64,000 nucleotides of DNA from an uncultured Chitinophagaceae bacterium (GTDB taxonomy: Bacteria > Bacteroidota > Bacteroidia > Chitinophagales > Chitinophagaceae). Below the pieces are notes generated by a model. It searched no databases. It was not told the origin of the DNA and worked only from the letters and a program-made list of their open reading frames with translations. Positions within the stretch are counted from its first letter, which is position 1. Each line of letters begins with the position of its first letter. Below, piece after piece: positions 1 through 7,866 of the stretch. Made by a program: the position numbers and the translations under genes. The stretch lies in the NCBI GenBank assembly GCA_936908745.1, contig CAKZFX010000023.1, forward strand, positions 1 through 64,000, written 5' to 3'.

Positions 1-347
1 ATCTTGATCGGCCGCCGCAACAACAATGGTTCTAAGAATGCGGTAAAGAAACCAACCGCCGCAAAGCAAACCAACGCTACGGACACATTTGCATATTTGA
101 TAGAACCGTAAAAAGTGACCCAATGCAAGGCGGACAGCAAACCAATGCCGGTGAGCTTCCATTTGTCGGTCTTGCCTACTGTCAGCAGCTTTTTTGTAAA
201 ATAGAAAAGCACCCACATGGTAACCGATGTGATGAGCAGCCGATACCATACCAGCCATGCTTCGTTCAGGTGAATCAATTCGCCAAACAAACCAGTGAAA
301 CCCGCAAGGAACACCGCAATATGCAACTGGACAAAGGCTTTTTTCAT
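1..347 (-). CDS. EamA/DMT-family permease, N-terminal part
   Basis: Only the first 115 codons lie in the window; the gene continues off the left edge. The start is the ATG at 345-347 (MKKAFVQLHIAVFLAGF). The translation is hydrophobic, with helices near residues 8-20, 30-50 and 68-110, and contains the phrases LHWVTFYGSIKYANVS and FFTAFLEPLL. These are typical of drug/metabolite transporter proteins of the EamA type, inner-membrane proteins of about 300 residues with ten helices. The substrate cannot be told. It is divergent from cysC, with 60 bases between the two starts. Family assignment rests on pattern recognition of one third of the protein. Confidence 0.75.
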   Translation of the reverse strand, partial: MKKAFVQLHIAVFLAGFTGLFGELIHLNEAWLVWYRLLITSVTMWVLFYFTKKLLTVGKTDKWKLTGIGLLSALHWVTFYGSIKYANVSVALVCFAAVGFFTAFLEPLLLRRPIK

Positions 348-407
348 TGGGGCTGCAAACTACCAATTTATTTTTCGAAAGCAAGCAAAGCCGGGTTATA
401 TTACAGT

Positions 408-938
408 ATGTTGCTGCTACAAATGACAGGCCTTTCCGGCGCCGGCAAAACCACCATTGCCCGGCAGGTAAAAGAGTTATTGGAAAAAGATGGCATTGCT
501 ATCGTATTGGTTGACGGTGATGAGTACCGTAAAACGTTATGCAAAGACCTTGGTTTTTCCAAAGAAGACCGGCAGGAAAATATAAGACGCCTGGGCAAAG
601 CGGCTTTCGCTTTTACAGAAGAAGGAACGATTGCCATTATCGCCGCCATTAATCCGTATGAAGCCATCCGGCAGGAACTAAAAGACAAGTACAACGCAAA
701 AACAGTATGGGTACAATGCCCGCTGGATGAATTGATAAAAAGAGATACCAAGGGTTTGTATAAAAAAGCGTTGCTGCCTGACGATGATCCTGAAAAAGTA
801 AAAAACCTGACAGGTGTTAATGATGTGTTTGAAACGCCATTGTCGGCAGACATTATTCTTTATACCGATAAAGAAACAGCAGAAGACTCGGCGAAGCGTT
901 TATACCAGTTTATAGTGGCGGCACTTGGCAGGCAATAG
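408..938 (+). CDS. cysC: Adenylylsulfate (APS) kinase
   Basis: Phosphorylates adenylylsulfate to PAPS using ATP, in the cytoplasm. The 176-residue protein has the P-loop GLSGAGKTT at residues 8-16, DGDEYR, the APS-kinase motif GFSKEDRQENIRR, NPYEAIR, and RDTKGLYKKA near residue 110. An upstream in-frame ATG at 123 would add 95 residues, but that stretch is antisense to the EamA gene and unlike the family, so the ATG at 408 (MLLLQMTGLSGAGKTT) is preferred. The sulfotransferase that could consume PAPS is the next gene, on the opposite strand. No ATP sulfurylase or PAPS reductase is visible nearby, so the likely role is sulfate activation for sulfation (inference). Confidence 0.93.
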   Translation: MLLLQMTGLSGAGKTTIARQVKELLEKDGIAIVLVDGDEYRKTLCKDLGFSKEDRQENIRRLGKAAFAFTEEGTIAIIAAINPYEAIRQELKDKYNAKTVWVQCPLDELIKRDTKGLYKKALLPDDDPEKVKNLTGVNDVFETPLSADIILYTDKETAEDSAKRLYQFIVAALGRQ

Positions 939-1002
939 TTTTTAAACCTTGTACAATGATAATGAAGAGCGACAGGCGGAACCACTGAAGCGATCTTGAA
1001 AA

Positions 1003-1030
1003 CAATAAAAAAAGCGGCCAAAGCCGCTTA
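1003..1030 (-). terminator. Rho-independent terminator of the sulfotransferase gene
   Basis: Perfect 7-bp stem (1012-1018 with 1023-1029, AAGCGGC/GCCGCTT) and a 4-nt loop. On the minus strand it is followed by a T-rich tract (1005-1011). It lies 25 bases past the stop of the minus-strand sulfotransferase and between convergent genes. Confidence 0.8.
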
Positions 1031-1054
1031 TACTACAAAGTTACGAAATTTTAA

Positions 1055-2038
1055 TTAAAGTGCTTTCAACACATCTCTCCTCTTTCGTTTAGCTTCCAGC
1101 AGTGTATAATATTCATTGCATTTGGCTAAACTGTCCGGCGATTCAATATGCGTTTCCTTTTCAAATGGCTGACCGGGATATTTGCCATGAAAGTTAGCCC
1201 GGTCCTTCACCTGTTCCTTCCATTCTTCACTGATCGTAAAACCGCCAACGGATGCCATTTTATCCAGCCATTGCATGGCACCTTCCGTATAATTGAGCAG
1301 GTAAGTGTTGTTATCTTTTTCCACCACGGTTAAAAATTCACCCATGATCTTTTCCAGCACCGTGGAAAAATAGAGATCGTGGTCAAACAACATGGGGTCA
1401 TTGTCTGCAAACTCCAATCCCATGATTTGAGGTTCAATCACACCCGGCACGGCCTGCATTCCTTTCTTTTTTTGCTGCGATTGCAACACTTCCACCGGCT
1501 CACGGTATAATAAGAAAAACGGAACAGTTGGATACAAGGCACGCAGGCGTTCATAAAAAAAGATATGCCAGCAATCAGCCTTTATAAAAAGATGTCGTTC
1601 ATTGCCGGTACGTTGTTGTCCATACAAACCAACCGCTGCTTTCAGTTGTTCATCAATGACATTTAAGTCAGCGCCCGGTTGTTTATAATGTAAACGCAAC
1701 AGTTCATCCAAGAAAGGAACTTCGGATAATACAATATTGGTTTCGTTGAGCGACAACACTTGTGATAGTAAAGTAGAACCGCAACGGGACACATGAAACA
1801 CAATAGCAGAAGGCGCAACAGATGGTAGCGATGCCGCCCATTCCGGTAATACAGCCAAATCACTTACACATCGCTGGCTGCGGTTTTCTCTTGTTACGCT
1901 GATGGTATCGGCAAAAAACGGTTCCGTGATCTTCTTGTCTTTAAGATTCAGCCATTGACAATGTGTTGCATCATTATCCATCAACAGGCGATAAGGCACC
2001 CAATTTTTTAGTGCGTCATTAATAATGGCTTGGCTCAT
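1055..2038 (-). CDS. Sulfotransferase-family protein (PAPS-dependent type)
   Basis: 327 residues. The 5'-phosphosulfate-binding loop is visible as FHVSRCGSTLLSQ (R85-C86-G87-S88-T89-L90). A 3'-phosphate-binding type segment, FLLYREPVEVLQSQ, lies near residues 175-190. These two motifs define the P-loop sulfotransferase fold that moves sulfate from PAPS to an acceptor. The acceptor is unknown, and no signal peptide or membrane segment is seen, so the protein is probably cytoplasmic. It is convergent with the APS kinase gene and followed by a terminator. The pairing suggests a small sulfation module, which is inference from adjacency. Some proteins in this superfamily have other functions. Confidence 0.8.
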   Translation of the reverse strand: MSQAIINDALKNWVPYRLLMDNDATHCQWLNLKDKKITEPFFADTISVTRENRSQRCVSDLAVLPEWAASLPSVAPSAIVFHVSRCGSTLLSQVLSLNETNIVLSEVPFLDELLRLHYKQPGADLNVIDEQLKAAVGLYGQQRTGNERHLFIKADCWHIFFYERLRALYPTVPFFLLYREPVEVLQSQQKKKGMQAVPGVIEPQIMGLEFADNDPMLFDHDLYFSTVLEKIMGEFLTVVEKDNNTYLLNYTEGAMQWLDKMASVGGFTISEEWKEQVKDRANFHGKYPGQPFEKETHIESPDSLAKCNEYYTLLEAKRKRRDVLKAL

Positions 2039-2058
2039 GATTGATAATTGCAGGGGAA

Positions 2059-2871
2059 CTATTTACCGCCAGCAAGTGCTTCCTCTTTATTGGAAGTATT
2101 GGCAATGCGGGAAGTGGAATTTTCAGTATCCGTGTTCTTAACACGTTTGCGGTAATTGGTAAACAGGCTATGCCAGCGCAGTTTCAATACGCCGAGAATG
2201 CCTTCTTTCACGATCCCTTTGTTCATTTTGGAAACGCCATAGGTCCTGTCCTGGAAAATGATCGGCACTTCCTTGATCTTAAAACCGAGTTTCCATGCGG
2301 CAAATTTCATTTCGATCTGGAAGGCATAGCCTACAAAAACGATCTCGTCGAGGTTGATCGTTTCCAGCACTTCTTTTTTATAACACATAAAACCGGCTGT
2401 CGGGTCTTTTACCGGCATCCAGGTGATCAGTCTTGTATAAATAGAAGCGCCTTTGGACAAAGCAATCCGGTTGCCCGGCCAGTTTACCACACCGCCGCCT
2501 TTTACATAACGGGAACCGACCGCCAAGTCAGCGCCTTCGTTTTTACAGGCATTGTATAAGCGTGGAAGATCATTTGGATTATGCGAGAAATCGGCGTCCA
2601 TTTCAAAAATGAACTGGTAATTATTCGTAATAGCCCATTTAAAACCATGGATGTAGGCCGTGCCCAATCCCAGTTTTCCTTTACGTTCTTCAATAAATAG
2701 TTGACCGGGAAATTTGGCTTGCAGGTCTTTTACAATCTGCGCTGTGCCATCAGGGGAACCATCGTCGATCACCAATACATGAAAGCCATCATTCAGGTTA
2801 AAGATGGCATGAAGGATATTGTGAATATTCTCCTTCTCGTTATAAGTTGGTATGACGACTAATTTCTCCAC
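2059..2871 (-). CDS. GT2 polyprenol-phosphate mannosyltransferase-like (DPM1 type)
   Basis: 270 residues beginning MEKLVVIPTYNEKENI. It shows the GT-A nucleotide-sugar site IDDGSPDGT (residues 35-43), DADFSHNP as the metal-binding DxD region, GSRYVKGG, and the acceptor-side stretch FQDRTYGVSKMN. This is the pattern of dolichol/polyprenol monophosphomannose synthases, which transfer a hexose from a nucleotide sugar to a polyprenyl phosphate on the cytoplasmic face. There is no C-terminal transmembrane domain, so it is the soluble short form. The last 30 residues are polar and poorly conserved. The donor sugar cannot be read from the sequence. Confidence 0.87.
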   Translation of the reverse strand: MEKLVVIPTYNEKENIHNILHAIFNLNDGFHVLVIDDGSPDGTAQIVKDLQAKFPGQLFIEERKGKLGLGTAYIHGFKWAITNNYQFIFEMDADFSHNPNDLPRLYNACKNEGADLAVGSRYVKGGGVVNWPGNRIALSKGASIYTRLITWMPVKDPTAGFMCYKKEVLETINLDEIVFVGYAFQIEMKFAAWKLGFKIKEVPIIFQDRTYGVSKMNKGIVKEGILGVLKLRWHSLFTNYRKRVKNTDTENSTSRIANTSNKEEALAGGK

Positions 2872-2895
2872 TATAATACTCAGGGCTGTATACTA

Positions 2896-2903
2896 CAAAT
2901 TTA
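2896..2903 (-). promoter_or_regulatory. Putative -7 box of the GT2 gene
   Basis: The minus strand reads TAAATTTG, matching the Bacteroidota -7 consensus TAnnTTTG, 25 bases before the ATG at 2871. No convincing TTTG is seen at the -33 spacing. Confidence 0.5.
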
Positions 2904-2957
2904 CAAAAACAGCGGCTGCTCCTGTGTTAAAAATTTCTCCACCACAAATGCACGGTC

Positions 2958-3725
2958 TTACCCTTTCTTCAGCATGGTGCGGGTATAAATTTCGGTCAGC
3001 TTTTGTTTGGTATGCTGAGGAAAATCGCCTTTCATCATCCAGTCATAATACTGCGGCTCAGATTTCAGTACATCCGCCACCGGGCGACCTTTAAATTTAC
3101 CAAAGTTGAACACTTCGGTACCGTTTTCCATTACAAAACGACGGGCAAAGTCAACGATCTGGTCTTCACCGATCACTTTTAAAATACTGTCGACCGAACT
3201 TCCCAACTCAGGGTATTTACTTAGCTGCGCCACAAGAATTTCGTGGGTGGCCGAAGCATCCACTTCTGCGCTATGGGCGCCATCCAGCACTTTGTTGCAA
3301 TAAAACTTATACGCTGCGCCCAATGTACGTGGCTCCATTTTGTGAAACACATTCTGCACATCCAGCAATTTGCGGTTGTTCATTTCAAAACCCACATCAG
3401 CACGAAGAAATTCCTCCATCAGCAGGGGAATATCAAAACGGTTGGAGTTATAACCGGCGAGGTCGCAACCATCCAGCATTTGTTTTAATTCATGTGCCAC
3501 TTGTTTAAACGTTGGCGCATCTTTTACCATGTCATCCGTAATGCCATGGATATCGCTGGAAGTTTTGGGGATGGGCATACCTGGATTGATCAGCTTTCTC
3601 TTCACGGTACGGGTGCCGTCGGCCAGGATTTTCACAATAGCGATCTCAACGATCCTGTCGATACCAAGATTAACGCCGGTAGTCTCCAGGTCGATAAAAG
3701 CAAGCGGTTTGTTAAGTTGCAACAT
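2958..3725 (-). CDS. DnaQ-like 3'-5' exonuclease
   Basis: DEDDh-type exonuclease of 255 residues. ExoI is FIDLETTG (D and E catalytic), ExoII lies in the GYNSNRFDIPLL region, and ExoIII is the HSAEVDASATHEIL region with the H and D of the DEDDh signature. It is related to the DNA polymerase III epsilon proofreading subunit, but the C-terminal ~80 residues (FNFGKFKGRPVADVL) form a module seen in stand-alone Bacteroidota exonucleases. The start is taken at 3725 (MLQLNKPLAFIDLE). The open frame reaches 3836, but the extra 37 residues are not family-like. Likely a housekeeping nuclease acting on DNA or RNA ends. Confidence 0.87.
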   Translation of the reverse strand: MLQLNKPLAFIDLETTGVNLGIDRIVEIAIVKILADGTRTVKRKLINPGMPIPKTSSDIHGITDDMVKDAPTFKQVAHELKQMLDGCDLAGYNSNRFDIPLLMEEFLRADVGFEMNNRKLLDVQNVFHKMEPRTLGAAYKFYCNKVLDGAHSAEVDASATHEILVAQLSKYPELGSSVDSILKVIGEDQIVDFARRFVMENGTEVFNFGKFKGRPVADVLKSEPQYYDWMMKGDFPQHTKQKLTEIYTRTMLKKG

Positions 3726-3894
3726 CAGGGTAGTAATTTCTTGTAATTGTAAGGGCGGTAAAGGTAACTGTTTGCTATTTTCTGCAAAATGTATTTTATG
3801 TGTATTTGTCAATGATACAGCAAGATTACCAACCACTTACGATCGTTAACGAATTGTTAAACGCCGGTGGTCATATAAAATCCCTTTTGTGATG

Positions 3895-3902
3895 TATATT
3901 TG
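3895..3902 (+). promoter_or_regulatory. Putative -7 box for the lipoprotein/ytxJ pair
   Basis: TATATTTG fits TAnnTTTG and sits 52 bases before the ATG at 3955. No good -33 element is visible. Confidence 0.45.
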
Positions 3903-3954
3903 TATAATAATAGGGACGAAAAAACGTTCTTACCACAATAAAATATCCTTTGAA

Positions 3955-4086
3955 ATGAAAACAAACAAATTAGTAGCAGTTTTAATGGCCCTTACAGTAA
4001 TCGTAGTTCTTGCTTCTTGCGCTTCCCGCAAATATGGCTGCCCTTCTGTTTCATCCATTAAACCAGCCGCCAGCACTAAAGCCTGA
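3955..4086 (+). CDS. Very small lipoprotein (43 aa)
   Basis: The ATG at 3955 gives a 43-residue product. It has a basic N-terminus (MKTNK), a hydrophobic core and the lipobox LASC with Cys21, so a mature lipoprotein of about 23 residues (CASRKYGCPS...). A longer frame from 3889 lacks the signal layout. The function is unknown; similar tiny lipoproteins with a KYGCPS-like segment are, to my recollection, common in Bacteroidota. It lies 11 bases ahead of ytxJ and is probably cotranscribed with it. Confidence 0.72.
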   Translation: MKTNKLVAVLMALTVIVVLASCASRKYGCPSVSSIKPAASTKA

Positions 4087-4097
4087 TTTTCCCAGAT

Positions 4098-4454
4098 ATG
4101 CATTGGACACACCTGACCGCCGAGGAACAGTTGAATGATTTATTGGCTCTATCACACGACAAACCAGTTATCGTTTTTAAACATAGCACCCGTTGCGACC
4201 GTAGCAGCATGGCCCTGGCCCGCCTTGAAAACATTCCCTGCCAGCCCGGCGCTGTTTTTTACTTTTTAGACCTGCTGGCCTTCCCTGCTTTATCAAAAGG
4301 CATTGCCGAACGCCTGCATGTGCATCATGAATCGCCACAGGTATTGCTGATCAGCAATGGCGAATGCGTATATGACGAATGCCACCTGGCGATCACGGCC
4401 GACGAAGTATTAGAACAGATCGGCGAGATCAGTTCCGGTGCATTGCAACGCTAA
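4098..4454 (+). CDS. ytxJ: Bacillithiol-system redox-active protein YtxJ
   Basis: 118 residues with a thioredoxin-like layout. The segment VFKHSTRCDRSSMA (residues 26-39) contains the single redox Cys of the YtxJ family, whose usual motif is KHSTRCPIS. The second half (PQVLLISNGECVYDECH) matches the strand carrying the cis-Pro. The family is a proposed monothiol bacilliredoxin that works on bacillithiol mixed disulfides in the cytoplasm. This implies, but does not prove, that the organism makes bacillithiol; no bsh genes are in the window. It sits directly upstream of the his leader. Confidence 0.85.
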   Translation: MHWTHLTAEEQLNDLLALSHDKPVIVFKHSTRCDRSSMALARLENIPCQPGAVFYFLDLLAFPALSKGIAERLHVHHESPQVLLISNGECVYDECHLAITADEVLEQIGEISSGALQR

Positions 4455-4524
4455 ACGCTAACAAGCGTTCTGGTTATTTCACAAAAAATTCATTGTGCAA
4501 ACAAAGGGGTACTCAATTTATCCT

Positions 4525-4532
4525 TACTTTTG
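4525..4532 (+). promoter_or_regulatory. Putative -7 box of the his operon
   Basis: TACTTTTG matches TAnnTTTG. Transcription would begin about 5-8 bases downstream, at roughly 4537-4541. The leader peptide ATG is at 4541, so the leader mRNA would be almost leaderless. No clear -33 TTTG is present at the 19-base spacing. Confidence 0.6.
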
Positions 4533-4540
4533 AAGTGTTA

Positions 4541-4597
4541 ATGAGAACAAACACACATACACATCATCATTTTTGCGACTGCCACGGTAGGCCCTGA
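4541..4597 (+). CDS. hisL: Histidine operon leader peptide (18 aa)
   Basis: ATG to TGA encodes MRTNTHTHHHFCDCHGRP: 5 His in 18 codons, including the cluster His-Thr-His-His-His. This is the composition of a classical his attenuation peptide: ribosome stalling at His codons when His-tRNA is scarce sets the fold of the downstream RNA. It is followed by a terminator hairpin at 4621 and then hisG at 4670. The gene is too short for ordinary gene callers. The symbol is used by analogy with enterobacterial hisL; there is no sequence homology beyond the His run. Confidence 0.88.
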   Translation: MRTNTHTHHHFCDCHGRP

Positions 4598-4650
4598 TGT
4601 TCGTATGTGCAAACATATTCAAAGGCTTACTACACAGTAAGCCTTTTTTA
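4587..4650 (+). promoter_or_regulatory. his transcription attenuator (terminator/antiterminator)
   Basis: Terminator: perfect 10-bp stem 4621-4630 with 4637-4646 (AAAGGCTTAC/GTAAGCCTTT), a 6-nt loop, then T residues to about 4649. Antiterminator: GTAGGCC at 4587-4593, inside the last codons of the leader peptide, can pair with GGCTTAC at 4624-4630 (six Watson-Crick pairs and one G-U), which would break the terminator. A short outer pairing TTTGC (4572-4576) with GCAAA (4609-4613) may act as a pause or protector stem. The geometry fits stalling at the His cluster favouring readthrough. Read directly by eye, not folded by software. Confidence 0.85.
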
Positions 4651-4669
4651 TTTACATGAAATTCTAACA

Positions 4670-5530
4670 ATGGAAGAACGATTAAAAATTGCGGTGCAGA
4701 AATCAGGAAGGTTGTATGAAGGCTCCATGAAACTGCTGCGTGAATGCGGTATCGAAGTCAGCAATGGCAATAACCAGTTGCGGGTGCAGGCAGCCAACTT
4801 CCCCGTCGAAATATTTTTCCTGCGCGACGATGATATTCCGGAGTATGTGCAGGACGCCGTGGCCGATATCGGCATCGTAGGCGAAAACGTGGTACGGGAA
4901 ACCGGCAAAGAAGTAAACAGCGTTGAAAAATTAGGTTTTGGCAAATGCCGCCTGAGTGTGGCCGTTCCTAAAAATGGTTCGCTGCAATCATTGCATGACC
5001 TGCAAGGCAAAAAAATAGCGACCAGCTACCCTTCTATCCTCTCGGCATATTTAAGAGAGCAAAGTATTGAAGCGTCTATCCACGAGATCAGCGGTTCGGT
5101 GGAGATTGCGCCACGTATTGGCCTGGCGGATGCCATCTGCGATCTGGTAAGTTCGGGCAGCACTTTATTTACCAATGAACTGAAAGAAATAGAAACGATC
5201 CTGCAATCGGAAGCCATCCTTATTTGTAATAACAATTTAGCGGTTTCGCAAAAAGTGATCCTGGAAAGTTTGTTATTCCGTATCCGCTCGGTAAAAAAAG
5301 CAAAGAATAATAAATATGTGTTGCTGAATGCACCCAATGAAAAACTGGAAACGATCTGCCAGTTGTTGCCCGGTATGAAAAGCCCGACGATTTTGCCATT
5401 GGCAGAAAGCGGCTGGAGTTCTGTTCACTCTGTGATCAGTGAAGCAGATTTCTGGAACGTGATCGAGCAACTGAAAGCCAACGGTGCCGAAGGCATCCTG
5501 ATCATTCCTATCGAAAAAATGGTTTTATAA
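4670..5530 (+). CDS. hisG: ATP phosphoribosyltransferase (long form)
   Basis: First step of histidine synthesis: ATP plus PRPP gives phosphoribosyl-ATP. 286 residues starting MEERLKIAVQKSGRL at 4670; the frame is open from 4607, but that extension crosses the attenuator terminator. The PRPP loop region is DAICDLVSSGSTLFTNEL (about residues 150-167), and DIGIVGENVV is the conserved N-domain motif. The ~75 C-terminal residues (MKSPTILPLAESGWSSVHS) form the regulatory domain of the long HisG, which needs no HisZ and is feedback-inhibited by His in known members. Its stop overlaps the hisD start (TAATG). Confidence 0.97.
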   Translation: MEERLKIAVQKSGRLYEGSMKLLRECGIEVSNGNNQLRVQAANFPVEIFFLRDDDIPEYVQDAVADIGIVGENVVRETGKEVNSVEKLGFGKCRLSVAVPKNGSLQSLHDLQGKKIATSYPSILSAYLREQSIEASIHEISGSVEIAPRIGLADAICDLVSSGSTLFTNELKEIETILQSEAILICNNNLAVSQKVILESLLFRIRSVKKAKNNKYVLLNAPNEKLETICQLLPGMKSPTILPLAESGWSSVHSVISEADFWNVIEQLKANGAEGILIIPIEKMVL

Positions 5531-6807
5531 TGATGCAAGTCTATACATATCCCGATGAGGCGGCAATAGCGAAACTCATTCAACGGCCACAGGCAAGCGT
5601 TGACAAACTGGAAAAACCAGTGCGGAAGATCATAGAGAAAGTGCGGAAGAAAGGCGATAAAGCCTTACTGAAGCTGACAAAAAAACTGGATCACGTTCAG
5701 TTGGATACTATTGCAGTTGCTGCCGAAGAAATAAACAAAGCGGCTACGCAAGTAAGCGAAGCATTGAAAGCTGCTATCCGGCAGGCAAAGAAAAATATTG
5801 AAACCTTTCACAACACACAGCAAGAAACGATAAACATCGTGGAAACAATGCCCGGTGTACGTTGCTGGCGTCAGTCAGTGGCGATTGAAAAAATCGGTTT
5901 ATACATTCCCGGCGGATCAGCGCCATTGTTTTCTACGGTATTGATGCTGGCGGTACCTGCACAGATCGCCGGTTGCAAAGAAATTATTTTGTGTACACCC
6001 CCGGCAAAGAATGGAATGATCCACCCGGCCATCTTATTTACAGCGCAGCTTTGCGGTATTGAACATATTTATAAGATCGGTGGTGCGCAGGCGATCGCCG
6101 CCATGGCATACGGTACGGAAACAGTGCCAAAGGTTTTCAAACTATTCGGTCCCGGCAATGCGTATGTAACGGCCGCTAAACAAATCGTGCAGCGGGATGC
6201 AGTGGCGATTGATATGCCCGCCGGGCCATCGGAAGTATTAGTGATCGCTGATGAAACGGCTGTTCCTTCTTTTGTGGCGGCAGACCTGCTGTCGCAAGCG
6301 GAACACGGGCCTGATTCGCAGGTGCTGTTATTAACCACGAGTGAAAGAATGGCGAATGAAGTGCAAACAGCTATTGATGAACAAGTAAACAACCTGCCAC
6401 GTCAAAACGTTGTCAAAGCAGCGTTGAAAAACAGCCGTGTTTGTATTGTCAGCAGCATTGACGAAGCGTTGAAAATATCCAATCAATATGCGCCGGAACA
6501 TCTGATACTGGCGTGTGATAATGCGGAATCGTTGTTATCAAAAATCAGCAATGCCGGGTCGGTATTCATTGGCAACTATTCGCCGGAAAGTGCGGGTGAT
6601 TATGCCAGCGGCACCAATCATACCTTGCCAACAAATGGATATGCGGCAATGTATAGCGGTGTTTCTGTCGATAGCTTTGTAAAAAAGATCACTTACCAGT
6701 TATTATCCAAAGAGGGTTTGCAAACTATTGGTTCCACCGTTATGGAAATGGCCGCAGCCGAAGGATTGGACGCCCATAAAAACGCCGTAGCCATCCGGTT
6801 AAAATAA
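5530..6807 (+). CDS. hisD: Histidinol dehydrogenase
   Basis: Last two oxidation steps, L-histidinol to histidine, with NAD+ and Zn2+. 425 residues, full family length. Visible landmarks are GLYIPGGSAPLFSTVLM, FGPGNAYVTAAKQ (NAD-binding region), DMPAGPSEVLVIAD, LLSQAEHGPDSQ with the Zn ligands Gln/His, and YASGTNHTLPT. The ATG at 5530 overlaps the hisG stop by one base; a second ATG at 5533 is equally possible. Confidence 0.97.
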   Translation: MMQVYTYPDEAAIAKLIQRPQASVDKLEKPVRKIIEKVRKKGDKALLKLTKKLDHVQLDTIAVAAEEINKAATQVSEALKAAIRQAKKNIETFHNTQQETINIVETMPGVRCWRQSVAIEKIGLYIPGGSAPLFSTVLMLAVPAQIAGCKEIILCTPPAKNGMIHPAILFTAQLCGIEHIYKIGGAQAIAAMAYGTETVPKVFKLFGPGNAYVTAAKQIVQRDAVAIDMPAGPSEVLVIADETAVPSFVAADLLSQAEHGPDSQVLLLTTSERMANEVQTAIDEQVNNLPRQNVVKAALKNSRVCIVSSIDEALKISNQYAPEHLILACDNAESLLSKISNAGSVFIGNYSPESAGDYASGTNHTLPTNGYAAMYSGVSVDSFVKKITYQLLSKEGLQTIGSTVMEMAAAEGLDAHKNAVAIRLK

Positions 6808-6813
6808 ATAAAC

Positions 6814-7866
6814 ATGGATTTTGAAATAGAGAATTTAGTACGGGACAATATCAAACGCATGACGGCTTATTCTTCGGCAAGACACGAGTTTGCCGGCAAT
6901 GCCAGCATTTTTTTAGATGCGAATGAAAATGCGTTTGGCTCACCGTTAGGCACGGCCTACAACCGTTATCCTGATCCTTTGCAAATGCAATTGAAAGAAA
7001 AGATCAGCCAGGTGAAAGGTGTGCCTTCGCAACATATTTTTTTAGGCAATGGCAGCGATGAAGCAATTGACCTGTTGTTCCGTATTTTCTGCGAACCCGG
7101 CAAAGACAACGTCATCATCTTCCCCCCTACTTATGGTATGTATGAAGTGTGTGCAGAAATGAATGATGTGGCGTTGAAAAAAATCCCGTTGACAAGTGAA
7201 TTTCAACTGGACCTGGATGCACTGGAAGAAGCGATTGACCCGTTTACCAAGTTGATTTTTATTTGTTCGCCCAACAACCCGACGGGCAATAGTATCCTTC
7301 ATCCTGATATTGAAATGCTGCTCAACAATTTTCAAGGGCTGGTGGTGATTGATGAAGCCTATATTAATTATTCAAGGCAAAAAACATTTATACCGGCGTT
7401 GACAGAGTATCCCAACCTTGTCATTTTGCAAACCCTGTCAAAAGCATGGGGGCTCGCAGGTTTGCGATTGGGAATGGCCTTTGCCGGCCTGCCGGTTATT
7501 GAGTTGCTGAACAAAGTAAAGTATCCGTATAATATCAACACGGCAACACAACAGTTAGCCTTAGAAGCGTTGAATAATATCAACGAAGTAAATAACTGGA
7601 TCCAGGTAACGGTGCAGCAGCGTGAATGGCTGGGCAGCGAGTTATTGCAATTGCCGTTTACAGAAGATGTTTATCCTTCCGATGCCAATTTTATACTGGC
7701 AAAGATGAACGAAGCACGGAAAGTATATGAATACCTGCGGGAGAAAGGCATTATTGTAAGAGACCGCTCTAATGTGATCTTATGTGACGATTGCCTGCGC
7801 CTCACGATCGGTACACCGGCAGAAAACCAAACATTGCTCGACGCACTTAAACAATACAATGCATGA
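6814..7866 (+). CDS. hisC: Histidinol-phosphate aminotransferase
   Basis: PLP enzyme converting imidazole-acetol phosphate plus glutamate to histidinol phosphate. 350 residues, class I/II aminotransferase fold. It shows LDANENAFGSP, NRYPDPLQ, FLGNGSDEAIDLLFR, CSPNNPTGN, VIDEAYINY, the PLP lysine in LQTLSKAWGLAGLRLG (Lys210), and the C-terminal substrate arginine region LRLTIGTPAENQ. Six bases after hisD; its TGA overlaps the hisB ATG by four bases, implying translational coupling. Confidence 0.96.
   Translation: MDFEIENLVRDNIKRMTAYSSARHEFAGNASIFLDANENAFGSPLGTAYNRYPDPLQMQLKEKISQVKGVPSQHIFLGNGSDEAIDLLFRIFCEPGKDNVIIFPPTYGMYEVCAEMNDVALKKIPLTSEFQLDLDALEEAIDPFTKLIFICSPNNPTGNSILHPDIEMLLNNFQGLVVIDEAYINYSRQKTFIPALTEYPNLVILQTLSKAWGLAGLRLGMAFAGLPVIELLNKVKYPYNINTATQQLALEALNNINEVNNWIQVTVQQREWLGSELLQLPFTEDVYPSDANFILAKMNEARKVYEYLREKGIIVRDRSNVILCDDCLRLTIGTPAENQTLLDALKQYNA

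Noticed and set aside
123..407. N-terminal extension of the APS kinase frame (95 residues)
   Set aside because: It is antisense to a clearly coding EamA permease segment, has no family resemblance, and the P-loop normally lies near the N-terminus.
401..853. 150-residue minus-strand ORF over cysC
   Set aside because: Shadow frame, Ser/Arg-rich with no structure, fully inside the APS kinase gene.
2041..2559. 172-residue plus-strand ORF over the GT2 gene
   Set aside because: Antisense shadow of a well-supported GT2 glycosyltransferase.
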